A stretch of DNA of 64,000 nucleotides. It comes from Labrys wisconsinensis (GTDB taxonomy: Bacteria; Pseudomonadota; Alphaproteobacteria; Rhizobiales; Labraceae). Below are positions 26,395-36,123 of the stretch, in pieces. The stretch's first letter is position 1. Every line of letters begins with the position of its first letter. Location of the stretch: contig NZ_JAUSVX010000006.1 of assembly GCF_030814995.1 (NCBI RefSeq), positions 62,001 through 126,000 of the forward strand, read 5' to 3'. The notes beneath the pieces were generated by a model. That model was not told the DNA's origin. It saw only the letters and a list, made by a program, of their open reading frames with translations, and searched no databases. A program made the translations under genes and the position numbers.

Positions 26395-26760
26395 TCAGGT
26401 CAGGCGCTCGATCTTCACCTTGGCGGTGCCGCTGCGCACGAAGTCCAGGGCGCGCGCGGCGCCGTAGGACAGGTCGAGCATGCGGCCGCGGACGAAGGGG
26501 CCGCGGTCCGACACCCGCACGACGACCGAGCGGCCGTTGCGCAGGTTGGTGACGGAAAGCTTGGTGCCGAAGGGCAGGCTGCGATGGGCTGCCGTCATGG
26601 CGTTCATGTTGAACCGCGTGCCATCTGCGCAGCGGCGGCCGTGAAACTCTCTGCCGTAATAGGATGCCATGCCGACAGAGCCGGCGAATGCCGGCACCGC
26701 TGAGGCCGCAACAGTGATGGCAACGGCACAAAGCTTCACAGTCGTCGTTAGTGACGTCAT
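26395..26760 (-). CDS. RlpA-like double-psi beta-barrel protein, copy 1
   Basis: The 121-residue product has a signal peptide (about 1-26, ending PAFA) and a double-psi beta-barrel domain: GMASYYGREFHGRRCADGTRF, AAHRSLPFGTKLSVTNLRNG, and VRVSDRGPFVRGRMLDLSYGAARAL. The SDRGPF Asp and PFG segment match RlpA. E. coli RlpA is a septal lytic transglycosylase, but this protein lacks a SPOR domain, so septal targeting cannot be inferred. Confidence 0.9.
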   Translation of the reverse strand: MTSLTTTVKLCAVAITVAASAVPAFAGSVGMASYYGREFHGRRCADGTRFNMNAMTAAHRSLPFGTKLSVTNLRNGRSVVVRVSDRGPFVRGRMLDLSYGAARALDFVRSGTAKVKIERLT

Positions 26761-27087
26761 TCAGTCGATCTCTCGATTGTTGGAGGGATGTCGTCTGATC
26801 GTCGCCAAATGTGGTGATAAAATGAAATTAATTTAGAAAAATACCGAAAATAGACACTGATTTAATGATTTTTGAAGGATTTATGTGAATATATTCACAA
26901 TATTATGGTGCATGATATCCGTATAAGCACGCGAAAGACGGTCAACGCCAACTGGTTGACTTATCAATCGCAATGATATTTGCTGAATTTGCAGACGCAG
27001 GTGAAATATTTCTGGATTTATACGAAGGCGCGGTCTGAGCATGAGTCGCCCGGCGTCGGGCTGCTCCGCGCCGCCGCGGCGGGCTCG
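26761..27087. other. AT-rich spacer between the two rlpA copies
   Basis: The 327-bp spacer contains a stretch from about 26805 to 27030 that is strikingly AT-rich compared with the ~70% GC surroundings. It contains the perfect 14-bp palindrome GTGAATATATTCAC (26885-26898) and poly-A/T tracts. No ORF was found. It must carry the promoter of rlpA copy 1 and may be bound by nucleoid or regulatory proteins; foreign origin is an alternative. Confidence 0.6.
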
Positions 27088-27459
27088 TCAGAGCCGCTCG
27101 AGCTTCACCCGGGTGACGCCGGCGCGCACGAAGCCGAGGGCCTGCGCCGCGCCGTAGGAGACGTCGATGATGCGCCCGCGCGTGAACGGGCCACGGTCGG
27201 CGACCTCGACCACGACGCTGTGGCCGTTGCGGAGGTTGGTCACCTTGAGGCGGGTGCCGAAGGGCAGGCTGCGATGCGCGGCGGTGAGGCCCGTCATGCT
27301 GAAGCGGGCGCCGGCGGCGGTGCGCTTGCCGGCATGCTCGCGGCCGTAGAACGAGGCCATGCCGACATCGGCGGCGAGGGCGGGAAGCGCCAGGAGCGCG
27401 AAGCTCAGGGAGAGGAGGCTGGTCCCCCATGGCCTTGCGGGTCTTGCGCTGGCCGCCAT
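27088..27459 (-). CDS. RlpA-like double-psi beta-barrel protein, copy 2
   Basis: This 123-residue paralogue of the gene at 26395 shares GMASFYGREHAGKRTAAGARF, LTAAHRSLPFGTRLKVTNLRNG and VADRGPFTRGRIIDVSYGAAQALGF, with a different signal peptide (ending PALAAD). Both copies face the same way, indicating local duplication. The start at 27459 follows GAGG; a frame reaching 27507 is possible but delays the signal peptide. Confidence 0.9.
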   Translation of the reverse strand: MAASARPARPWGTSLLSLSFALLALPALAADVGMASFYGREHAGKRTAAGARFSMTGLTAAHRSLPFGTRLKVTNLRNGHSVVVEVADRGPFTRGRIIDVSYGAAQALGFVRAGVTRVKLERL

Positions 27460-27779
27460 GCGTATAGCCTCGTGCTTGTTGATGCCTGGGGCCTCCCTGA
27501 CGACCAAATGTGTTCAAAAAGAGGACAGGGCTTTGTCGAGGCCGCTGGTATAGCCGCGATCTGCTTGCGGAAATACGTGCCGTCGACACCGCGACGACTC
27601 GCCGATCGTGCCTGATCTTGCGAATATAGTCTCATGGGATCGGCCGTCGGCTGATGCCGCGACGTCAAATGCCCGCCGCCTCCGTGGTGCCCCCCGGGCA
27701 CGGGGCATCGGGCGGGCGCTTGCGTCCGGCGCGCGGTCATGGGAGGCGTCTGCGCGTCTTTCCTGCAACCAGCGTGACC
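27460..27779. other. Divergent spacer between rlpA copy 2 and the ELM1-family gene
   Basis: This gap of about 320 bp contains no supported gene. The part nearest rlpA (27470-27620) has lower GC and probably holds its promoter. Short open frames here overlap the ELM1 gene in other frames and lack family features. Confidence 0.5.
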
Positions 27780-29703
<1,924 letters not shown>

Positions 29704-29714
29704 GCGAGGGGAGG

Positions 29715-29741
29715 CGCGGGGCAAATCACGCCTTCCCCGCG
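29715..29741 (+). terminator. Hairpin after trxB
   Basis: CGCGGGG and CCCCGCG arms enclose a thirteen-base loop, 12 bp past the trxB stop, with a weak following T-run (CATTTCC). It could partially terminate trxB transcription before lsrB. A second perfect hairpin, GGTGCCC-GCA-GGGCACC (29773-29789), lies in the lsrB leader directly before its Shine-Dalgarno sequence. Confidence 0.4.
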
Positions 29742-29802
29742 ACATTTCCGTCATCTACAAGTCATTGGCGGTGGTGCCCGCAGGGCACCCGAAGGGGGAG
29801 TT

Positions 29803-30693
29803 ATGGACTGGGACAAGCTGAAGGTCTTTCACGCGGCGGCGGAAGCGGGCAGCTTCACCCACGCCGGCGATGTCCTCGGCCTGTCCCAATCGGCGGTGAG
29901 CCGGCAGGTCTCGGCCCTCGAGGGCGAGCTGCGCACGCCGCTGTTCCATCGCCACGCCCGCGGCCTGATCCTCACCGAGCAGGGCGAGATGCTGTTCCGC
30001 ACCACCCAGGAGGTGATGCTCAAGCTCGAATCGGCCCGCACCGCCCTCACCGACAGCCGCGAGCGGCCGAACGGCGAGCTCAGGGTGACCACGACGGTCG
30101 GCCTCGGCACCTATTGGCTGACGCCGCGCATCGGCGAGTTCCTCGACCTCTATCCCGACATCCGCCTGAAGATGCTCCTGACCGAGCAGGAGCTCGACCT
30201 CGGCATGCGCGAGGCCGACGTGGCGCTGCGCCTGCGCCAGCCCGAGCAGGGCGACCTGATCCAGCGGCGGCTGTTCACCGTGCATTTCCACATCTACGCC
30301 TCGCCCGAATACATCAAGCGCTTCGGCCAGCCCAAGAGCATCGAGGAAATCGACCGGCACCGCATCATCACCTTCGGCGGCACCGCGGGCAGCTTCATCC
30401 AGGAGATCAACTGGCTCAACACCGCCGGGCGCGATGCGCGCGACGCGCGCGAGCCGGTGTTCGAGATCAACAATCTCGGCGGGGTGAAGACGGCGGTCGA
30501 GCGCGGCGTGGGCCTCGCCGTGCTGCCCGACTATCTCGTCGGCCGCGACAGCGCCCTGGTGCAGGTGCTCACCGAGGCGGAGATGCCGCAGCTCGACACC
30601 TATTTCGTCTACCCCGAGGAAATGAAGAATCTCGCCCGCATCCAGGTGTTCCGTGACTTCCTGGTCGGCAAGGCGCAGCGCTGGGCGTTCTGA
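29803..30693 (+). CDS. lsrB: LysR regulator of the LsrB/VtlR group
   Basis: This 296-residue LysR protein begins MDWDKLKVFHAAAEAGSFTHAGD, the distinctive start of LsrB (Sinorhizobium) and VtlR (Brucella, Agrobacterium). An HTH (AVSRQVSALEGEL) and effector domain follow. LsrB affects redox balance and lipopolysaccharide; VtlR activates AbcR sRNA and DUF1127 genes. Its position after trxB and before an AbcR-like sRNA agrees with this assignment. GGGGGAG precedes the ATG. Confidence 0.9.
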   Translation: MDWDKLKVFHAAAEAGSFTHAGDVLGLSQSAVSRQVSALEGELRTPLFHRHARGLILTEQGEMLFRTTQEVMLKLESARTALTDSRERPNGELRVTTTVGLGTYWLTPRIGEFLDLYPDIRLKMLLTEQELDLGMREADVALRLRQPEQGDLIQRRLFTVHFHIYASPEYIKRFGQPKSIEEIDRHRIITFGGTAGSFIQEINWLNTAGRDARDAREPVFEINNLGGVKTAVERGVGLAVLPDYLVGRDSALVQVLTEAEMPQLDTYFVYPEEMKNLARIQVFRDFLVGKAQRWAF

Positions 30694-30703
30694 TGCCCAG
30701 TTC

Positions 30704-30738
30704 TGCAGCATGATTAAAATTTAATCAGAAATGCTGCA
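30704..30738. promoter_or_regulatory. AT-rich nested palindrome downstream of lsrB
   Basis: TGATTAAA-A-TTTAATCA (30711-30727) is a perfect palindrome flanked by TGCAGCA (30704-30710) and TGCTGCA (30732-30738). It lies 10 bp past the lsrB stop and about 95 bp before the start of the sRNA. It may be the binding site through which the LysR protein controls the sRNA, or it may fold as the end of the lsrB transcript. Confidence 0.5.
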
Positions 30739-30797
30739 CATTCGCAAGGCAAGTGCATCCATGCGCATCACGCAATGCGGACATGTGCAAGCTGCCG

Positions 30798-30826
30798 TTG
30801 CCCGAAGCCGGAGCCGGCTCTATATC
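30798..30826 (+). promoter_or_regulatory. Sigma-70-type promoter of the AbcR-like sRNA
   Basis: TTGCCC (30798-30803) and TATATC (30821-30826) are separated by exactly 17 bp, an ideal housekeeping promoter spacing. Transcription would begin near 30833. Confidence 0.7.
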
Positions 30827-30832
30827 TCACCT

Positions 30833-30954
30833 TGTCGAGAGCGCGGGCCATCATCCTCCCGGTGGCGACCTGAGCTCTTGACGTTCCCCTCTGGATGGTG
30901 ACTTTTGGACTTGTGTCCAAGCAACGGCTGGGTTCGTCCCGGCCGTCTTTTTTT
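30833..30954 (+). ncRNA. AbcR/alpha-r15-like small RNA
   Basis: About 120 nt lie between the promoter and an intrinsic terminator, with no ORF. Three stem-loops can be drawn: GCCA/TGGC at 30847-30866 exposing CCTCCC in its loop, TTGGAC/GTCCAA at 30905-30920, and the terminator. A single-stranded TTGACGTTCCCCTCTGGATGG lies between. Pyrimidine-rich anti-Shine-Dalgarno loops, three hairpins and a neighbouring lsrB/vtlR gene are features of the AbcR family, which represses ABC transporter mRNAs. The family assignment is from layout and remembered motifs, not from an alignment. Confidence 0.7.
30924..30954 (+). terminator. Intrinsic terminator of the sRNA
   Basis: ACGGCTGGG and CCCGGCCGT arms (one G-T pair) close a five-base loop at 30924-30946, followed by C and seven T residues ending at 30954. 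It also lies directly past the end of the convergent rsmE gene. Confidence 0.9.
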
Positions 30955-30957
30955 GTC

Positions 30958-31692
30958 TCACCGCCAGTCGCCGCGCACCGCCTGCACCAGCGCCAGCGCC
31001 GCCACCGCCGCCGTGTCGGCTCGCAGGATGCGCGGGCCCAGGGCGATTCGCGTCACCGCCGGCAGGGCGAGCAGCGCCGTCCGTTCCTCGGCGTCGAAGC
31101 CGCCTTCCGGCCCGATCAGCACCGCCATCGGCCCGGGCGGCACGGCCGAGAGCGTGGCGACGGGGTCGGCGAGCGGGGCGTCCTCGTCGCAGAACACCAG
31201 CCGCGTCGCGCCGTCCCAATCCTCCAGCCGCCGGGCGAGCGGCGCCTCGGCCGCCACCTCGGGCACGGCGAGCACGCCGCACTGCTCGGCCGCCTCGACC
31301 ACATTGGCACGCATCCGCTCCAGGTTGACGCGCGCGACCTGGGTGCGGCGGGTGATCACCGGCTCGATCGAGCCGGCGCCCATCTCCACCGCCTTCTGCA
31401 CCATGTAGTCGAGCCGGGCGTGCTTGAGCGGCGCGAACAGCCAGCGCAGGGCCGGCCGCGGCGTCTGCGCCCGGGTCTGCCCCAAGAGCTCCAGCGCCAG
31501 GCGCTTGCCCTCGGTGCGGATGGTGGCGGCGAACTCGCCGTCCCGGCCGTTGAACACCATGAGGCGCTCGCCGCCGCGCAGACGCAGCACATTGCCGAGA
31601 TAGTTCTGCTGGACCTTGTCCAGCGGCAGGACCGTCCCCTCCGCCATGGCGGCGTCGACGAACAGGCGGGCGGAACAGAAGTCGTAGCGCAT
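30958..31692 (-). CDS. rsmE: 16S rRNA m3U1498 methyltransferase
   Basis: The 244-residue SPOUT-class enzyme has an N-terminal PUA-like domain (MRYDFCSARLFVD...NVLRLRGGERLMVFNG) and the knotted C-terminal domain. RsmE signatures include QKAVEMGAGSIEPVITRRTQ, AAEQCGVLAVPEV, and the SAM-binding IGPEGGFDAEE and IALGPRILRADTA. It methylates U1498 of 16S rRNA. ATG 31692 was chosen since homology begins there; the open frame goes further upstream. Confidence 0.95.
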   Translation of the reverse strand: MRYDFCSARLFVDAAMAEGTVLPLDKVQQNYLGNVLRLRGGERLMVFNGRDGEFAATIRTEGKRLALELLGQTRAQTPRPALRWLFAPLKHARLDYMVQKAVEMGAGSIEPVITRRTQVARVNLERMRANVVEAAEQCGVLAVPEVAAEAPLARRLEDWDGATRLVFCDEDAPLADPVATLSAVPPGPMAVLIGPEGGFDAEERTALLALPAVTRIALGPRILRADTAAVAALALVQAVRGDWR

Positions 31693-31841
31693 CACGTTTG
31701 CGTCCCGGATCATCCGGGCCGGCGATAACATGGTACCGGAATTCTGGCGAGCGGGCCCGGAGTCGCCATGCCGCTGCCGCGATGTTGCGGGAAATGCCGG
31801 ATGGCTATATCGAGTTGCGGTCTGATCGCGTGGGTGCACTT

Positions 31842-32252
31842 ATGCTGCGTTTCCTCTCGGCCTCTTTGTTGACCGCGATGGTCTTCGCTGGCGCTCCGGC
31901 CTTCGCCAACGAATTCTGCGATAAGGAAATGGCGCCCCTGGTGCAGCAGCGCACCGCGCTGACCGCCAAGCTGAACGACATCGGCAAGCACGCCAAGCAG
32001 GCGGGCGCGCGCGAGAAATTCTGCGGCACCCTGACCACCTATATCGGCAACATCACGAAGTTCGTGAACTATATGGAGCAGAACAAGGACTTCTGCGGCA
32101 TTCCGCAGGAGGCGATCGATTCCGCGCGCAAGGGCCTGGGGCAGAACCAGACCCTGCGCAAGCGGGTCTGCTCGGGCCCGCCGCCGGAGGCCAGGCCGGG
32201 CAACGGCAAGCCGGCCGTGCCGCAGCCGCCGGTCGAGCTGCGTCTGCAATAG
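31842..32252 (+). CDS. Hypothetical exported protein
   Basis: This 136-residue protein has a signal peptide (about 1-22, ending AFAN), four Cys residues (in EFCDKE, EKFCGTL, DFCGIPQ and RVCSG) that may form two disulfides in the periplasm, and a Pro-rich tail. A short helical core lies between. I do not recognise a named family. It precedes ubiA by two bases, so the genes are probably cotranscribed. Confidence 0.75.
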   Translation: MLRFLSASLLTAMVFAGAPAFANEFCDKEMAPLVQQRTALTAKLNDIGKHAKQAGAREKFCGTLTTYIGNITKFVNYMEQNKDFCGIPQEAIDSARKGLGQNQTLRKRVCSGPPPEARPGNGKPAVPQPPVELRLQ

Positions 32253-32254
32253 CG

Positions 32255-33181
32255 ATGAGCGGGCAGGTCGCCGACGCGCCGGCCGGCAACTGGGTCGATC
32301 GGTACGCGCCGCCGCTCCTGCGCCCGTTCCTGCGGCTGTCGCGGGCCGACCGCCCGATCGGCGGCTGGCTCCTGATGTGGCCGTGCTGGTGGTCGGCAGC
32401 GCTGGCCGCCCTGCAGCTCGGCCATGCCGCGCCCAATCCCTGGCACCTCGCGCTGTTCCTGATCGGCGCCTTCGCCATGCGCGGAGCCGGCTGCACCTAC
32501 AACGACATCGTCGACCGCGACATCGACGCCGCGGTCGAGCGCACGCGCTCGCGGCCGCTGCCCTCCGGCCAGGTCGGGCTGTCGGCGGCGGTGGCCTGGC
32601 TGGTGGTGCAGGCGCTGGCCGGCTTCGTCGTGCTGCTGCAGTTCAACGCCTACACGGTCTGGCTCGGCCTCGCCTCGCTGCTGGTGGTCGCCGCCTATCC
32701 CTTCGTGAAGCGCTTCTCCTCCTGGCCGCAGGCGGTGCTGGGCCTGGCCTTCTCCTGGGGCGCGCTGATGGGCTGGGCCGCGTCCTACGGCCATCTCAAC
32801 TCGGCGCCCGAGCTGCTCTTCGCCGGCTGCGTGCTGTGGGTGATGGGCTATGACACCATCTATGCCTGCCAGGACCGCGAGGACGACGCCCTCGTCGGCG
32901 TGCGCTCGACGGCGCGCCTGTTCGGCCGCCACGCCCGTGCCGGCGTCGCCCTGCTCTATGTCGGCGCGGTGGCGCTGATGGCCCTGTCGCTGGCGCTGGC
33001 CGACGCCGCGCTGTTCGCCTTCCTCGGCCTCGGCGCCTTCATGGTGCACCTCGCCTGGCAGGTGGTGCTGCTCGACGTCGACAATGCCGGGCGCTGCCTC
33101 AGGCTGTTCCGCTCGAACCGCGAAGCCGGGCTGGTGCTGTTCGCCGGCCTCCTGCTGGAATGCCTGGTGCGCTGGTTCTGA
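32255..33181 (+). CDS. ubiA: 4-hydroxybenzoate polyprenyltransferase
   Basis: This 308-residue integral membrane prenyltransferase has the first aspartate motif NDIVDRDIDAAVERTRSRPLPSG (about 82-104) and the second YDTIYACQDREDD (about 207-219). It attaches the polyprenyl tail to 4-hydroxybenzoate in ubiquinone synthesis. The polyprenyl diphosphate synthase gene at the right edge of this window would supply its substrate. Confidence 0.95.
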   Translation: MSGQVADAPAGNWVDRYAPPLLRPFLRLSRADRPIGGWLLMWPCWWSAALAALQLGHAAPNPWHLALFLIGAFAMRGAGCTYNDIVDRDIDAAVERTRSRPLPSGQVGLSAAVAWLVVQALAGFVVLLQFNAYTVWLGLASLLVVAAYPFVKRFSSWPQAVLGLAFSWGALMGWAASYGHLNSAPELLFAGCVLWVMGYDTIYACQDREDDALVGVRSTARLFGRHARAGVALLYVGAVALMALSLALADAALFAFLGLGAFMVHLAWQVVLLDVDNAGRCLRLFRSNREAGLVLFAGLLLECLVRWF

Positions 33182-33187
33182 CGCGAT

Positions 33188-33763
33188 TCACGTCCGGGCG
33201 ATGATCTCGCGTTCGCGGTGCACCTTGGGGTGCTTGGGCAGCCTGCCGGTGCGCCGGCGCGTCAGGAAGCGCGGCCGGCGCCGGGCGATGTGGGACGGCA
33301 TGCGGCGCGGCCGCACCCGGCCGATCGCCAAGGCGCCGAGGCGGGGGAAGGGCTCGGAAAAGCTGCCGTCCAGCTCCGCCACCAGCATCGGCAGGCAGAA
33401 GCGGTTGGCCCAGTATTGCCACTCCGCCGCGACGTCGTGGTCGTCCGACGCCTCGAACAGCACCACGTCGAGGTCGCGGTCCTCGTGCACCAGGCGCACG
33501 AGCACGCGTGCGCCGTGCGCCGCCGTCGGCCGGACCTCCAGGGCGACGCCCTCGTAGAGGGGATAGGGGATGGCCACGCGCATCCTGACGCCGGCGCGGC
33601 TGCGCTCGATCTGCACCGCATGCTCGAGGATCTCGATGTGCCGCCGGCCGCCGTCGGCACGCGGATCCTCGACCTCGAAACGAATCGGGACGGCCAGGGC
33701 GCCGGACCGACTGGGTCGGTCCGGCGCGGCCACGTGCGTTCGGCACGCTGAGTGACGCCTCAT
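33188..33763 (-). CDS. DUF6101-like conserved hypothetical protein
   Basis: This 191-residue soluble protein has a beta-rich N-terminal part (VPIRFEVED...VAIPYPLYEGVAL) and a very basic C-terminal tail rich in RRRPRFLTRRRTGR, ending REREIIART. This pattern fits DUF6101, a Hyphomicrobiales family often encoded next to ubiA. Function is unknown; the tail may contact nucleic acid or ribosomes. It is convergent with ubiA, six bases apart. GGGAG precedes the ATG. Confidence 0.65.
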   Translation of the reverse strand: MRRHSACRTHVAAPDRPSRSGALAVPIRFEVEDPRADGGRRHIEILEHAVQIERSRAGVRMRVAIPYPLYEGVALEVRPTAAHGARVLVRLVHEDRDLDVVLFEASDDHDVAAEWQYWANRFCLPMLVAELDGSFSEPFPRLGALAIGRVRPRRMPSHIARRRPRFLTRRRTGRLPKHPKVHREREIIART

Positions 33764-34156
33764 GAAACTTGCTCCCTGCGGAACTCTTCGGTTCCGTCAC
33801 GGCGCGAGACTGGCGCGGACCTCCCTCCCGGCGGCTTAAGGATCTCGGTTAAGCCTTGGTTGCCCCGCCCGGCCCGGCCGCTTTCGGTGGCTATGCTTAG
33901 GAAGGGCTTGCCGGGCAGGGTGAACGACTGGTTTTTAATCTCGTTCAAAAGCTTGGCTTGCGCCGCCCCGAGCCCTCGCCTAAATCGGGCGGGCTCGGCG
34001 GATCCCTCCGGGCGCGCCTTCCCCGACAGCCTGTTGCATCAAGCGGCGGCCGAGGACCGGCGTGCCGGCGGAAGGCCCGCGGAGCCGCCCGGCTTTGTGG
34101 ACCGGCCGAAACGGCCTGCCCCGTCGCGCGGCCGATCGACTGCGGAAGGACTGGCC
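33764..34156. other. Divergent spacer upstream of the cysQ-like gene
   Basis: This 393-bp gap has no supported gene, although the cysQ-like frame is open throughout. One hairpin, CCGAGCCC/GGGCTCGG (33968-33998), is visible. An AT-richer tract near 33930-33955 (GGTTTTTAATCTCG) may mark a promoter. Confidence 0.45.
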
Positions 34157-34966
34157 TTGCCCCACCCCGAAGGATTGACCGCGAAGGAAGCCCTGGCGCT
34201 GCTGATCGCCGCCGTGCGCGAGGCGGGCGAGATCGGCCTGCGCTTCGTGCGCGACGGAGCCAGGACCTTCACCAAGGCCGATGCCTCGCCGGTGACGGAG
34301 GCGGACCTTGCCATCGACGCCCATCTCGCCGGGCAGCTGCGCGCCGCCGCGCCCGCCATCGGCTGGCTGTCGGAGGAGACCGCCGACAGCGCCGAGCGGC
34401 TGGCCCGGCGCCAGGTCTGGATCGTCGATCCCATCGACGGCACGCGCGGCTTCGTCGCCGGCAACGGCGAATGGGTGATCTCGGCGGCGCTGGTCGAGGA
34501 CGGAAGGCCCCTGGCCGGCGTGCTCTACCGCCCGACCACCGGCGATCTCTACGAGGCGCGCCGCGGCGGCGGCGCCTTCAAGAACGGCGTCCGCCTCGTC
34601 GTCCCCGACGGCGCGCTGTCCGATATCGGCCCGGTCGCCGGCCCCAAACCCTTCTTCGACATGCTGCGCCGCGGTGCCCCGCTCGCCGAGCGGGCCCCGA
34701 GCCTGGCCTCGCTCGCCCTCCGGCTCGCCTTCCTCGCCGAAGGCCTCATCGACGTCGCCTTTGCCGGGGCCAACAGCCATGACTGGGACATCGCCGCCGC
34801 CGAGCTGATCGTCGAGGAGGCGGGAGGGCGCGTCACGGGGTGCGACGGCGCTCCGATCCTGTACAACAGGCCCGAGCCCGTGCACCAGGCGCTGGTCTGT
34901 GCCGGGCCGGCGCGCCATGCCGCGCTCGCGGCGCTGCTGCGCGAGCAGACGATGGCGCATCACTGA
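34157..34966 (+). CDS. CysQ-like 3'(2'),5'-bisphosphate nucleotidase / inositol monophosphatase family
   Basis: This 269-residue IMPase-fold phosphatase has metal-binding motifs LSEET (about residue 72), WIVDPIDGTRGF (about 92-103) and a C-terminal HDWDIAAAELIVEEAGG. The DPIDGT plus GNGEW pattern favours CysQ (PAP phosphatase), but inositol phosphate specificity cannot be excluded. No ATG is available near the conserved start; TTG at 34157 lies eight bases behind AAGGA and is the best choice. It heads the DUF4170-DUF374-kdtA-lpxK block. Confidence 0.85.
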   Translation: MPHPEGLTAKEALALLIAAVREAGEIGLRFVRDGARTFTKADASPVTEADLAIDAHLAGQLRAAAPAIGWLSEETADSAERLARRQVWIVDPIDGTRGFVAGNGEWVISAALVEDGRPLAGVLYRPTTGDLYEARRGGGAFKNGVRLVVPDGALSDIGPVAGPKPFFDMLRRGAPLAERAPSLASLALRLAFLAEGLIDVAFAGANSHDWDIAAAELIVEEAGGRVTGCDGAPILYNRPEPVHQALVCAGPARHAALAALLREQTMAHH

Positions 34967-35107
34967 CAGCAGCGGCCGGAATGCCGGCGCATCCGGCCGC
35001 TCGAAGCCAAGCCTTCCCGGGGACCCGCATCGGGATCTCCGCAAGATCAGGGAGGAGCGCCGGGAGTGGTCTCGAACTCACCCCGTTTGCTCTGCAAAGG
35101 ACCTGCG

Positions 35108-35356
35108 ATGGCGGACCAACCCAAGCAATTGCTGCATCTGGTGATCGGCGGCGAATTGACCTCGCTCGGCGGCACCGAGTTCAGGGACCTCAAGGCCGTC
35201 GACATCGTCGGGGTCTTCCCCGACTATGCCAGCGCCAAGGTCGCCTGGAAGGCCAAGGCGCAGTCGACCGTGGACAGCGCCCAGACCCGCTACTTCATCG
35301 TGCACCTGCATCGTCTGCTCGATCCCTCGACGGACACGACGGCCGGGCAATCCTGA
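35108..35356 (+). CDS. DUF4170 protein
   Basis: The 82-residue product reads LLHLVIGGELTSLGGTEFRDL and DIVGVFPDYASAKVAWKAKAQSTVD, the DUF4170 signature. The family is small, restricted to alphaproteobacteria, and found in this lipid A gene order; its role is unknown. It starts 141 bp after the phosphatase and ends four bases before the acyltransferase-like gene. Confidence 0.88.
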   Translation: MADQPKQLLHLVIGGELTSLGGTEFRDLKAVDIVGVFPDYASAKVAWKAKAQSTVDSAQTRYFIVHLHRLLDPSTDTTAGQS

Positions 35357-35360
35357 CGCG

Positions 35361-36065
35361 ATGTTCAAGCGGCTGGGTCGATCGGTTGCGGTGCAGCGCT
35401 TCGCCGGAGAATGCCTTGCGCTCTGGTTGAAGTTCGTGCGCGCGACGTCGCGCTTCACCGATCAACCCGCCGATCTCTACGGGCCGATCCGGGACCGCTA
35501 CCCCTATATCGTCGCCATGTGGCACGGGCAGCACTTCCTGGTGCCGTTCATGCGGCGCGAGGGGCATTCCTTCAAGGTCCTGATCTCGCGCCACGGCGAC
35601 GGCGAGATCAACGCGGTGGCGGTGACGCGCCTCGGCCTCGGCCTGGTCCGCGGCTCCGGCGGACGCCCGGCGCGGCAGTTCCGCAAGGGCGGCCCGGCGG
35701 CGCTGCGCGAGATGGTGGCGACGCTGGGCGAGGGCAGCTCGGTCGGCTCGACCGCCGACGTGCCGCGCAAGGGCGGCGTCGCCGGGCCCGGCATCGTCGC
35801 CCTGGCCCGCCTCTCCGGCCGGCCGATCGTGCCGGTGGCGGTCGCGACCTCCAACCTGATCCGCCTCTCGACCTGGGACCGGGCGGTGATCAACCTGCCT
35901 TTCTCGCGCGGGGCCTTCGTCGTCGGCGATCTCGTCCACGTGCCGGCCGACGCGGACGCGGCCCTCCTGGAGGAAAAGCGCCGCGAGGTCGAGCGGGCGC
36001 TCGACCTCGCGCACGAGCGGGCCTATGCCATGGTCGGCCGCACATTCCGGAAGGCGCGACCGTGA
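35361..36065 (+). CDS. DUF374 lysophospholipid acyltransferase-like protein
   Basis: The 234-residue protein matches DUF374 (PF04028) with YIVAMWHGQHFLVPF, VLISRHGDGEI (a catalytic H-x-D-like motif) and GGPAALREM, followed by GSTADVPRK and PIVPVAVATSN. Related enzymes acylate lysophospholipids or lipid A precursors at the inner membrane. Position just upstream of kdtA supports a lipid A or Kdo-related acylation role. Confidence 0.88.
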   Translation: MFKRLGRSVAVQRFAGECLALWLKFVRATSRFTDQPADLYGPIRDRYPYIVAMWHGQHFLVPFMRREGHSFKVLISRHGDGEINAVAVTRLGLGLVRGSGGRPARQFRKGGPAALREMVATLGEGSSVGSTADVPRKGGVAGPGIVALARLSGRPIVPVAVATSNLIRLSTWDRAVINLPFSRGAFVVGDLVHVPADADAALLEEKRREVERALDLAHERAYAMVGRTFRKARP

Positions 36066-36123
36066 CGCCGGCATCCCGGGTCCGCAGGGGCGGGCCGCTC
36101 CCTCCCGGCCGATCGGCGGCGCG

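Noticed and set aside
30841-30954. sRNA as suhB/alpha-r14 family
   Set aside because: The location next to lsrB/vtlR, the length and the three-stem layout fit AbcR better, though an alignment would decide.
35060-35090. tRNA-like GTGGTCTCGAACTCACC stretch on the minus strand
   Set aside because: It resembles a T-arm but no acceptor, D-arm or anticodon arm can be built around it; it is the leader of the DUF4170 gene.
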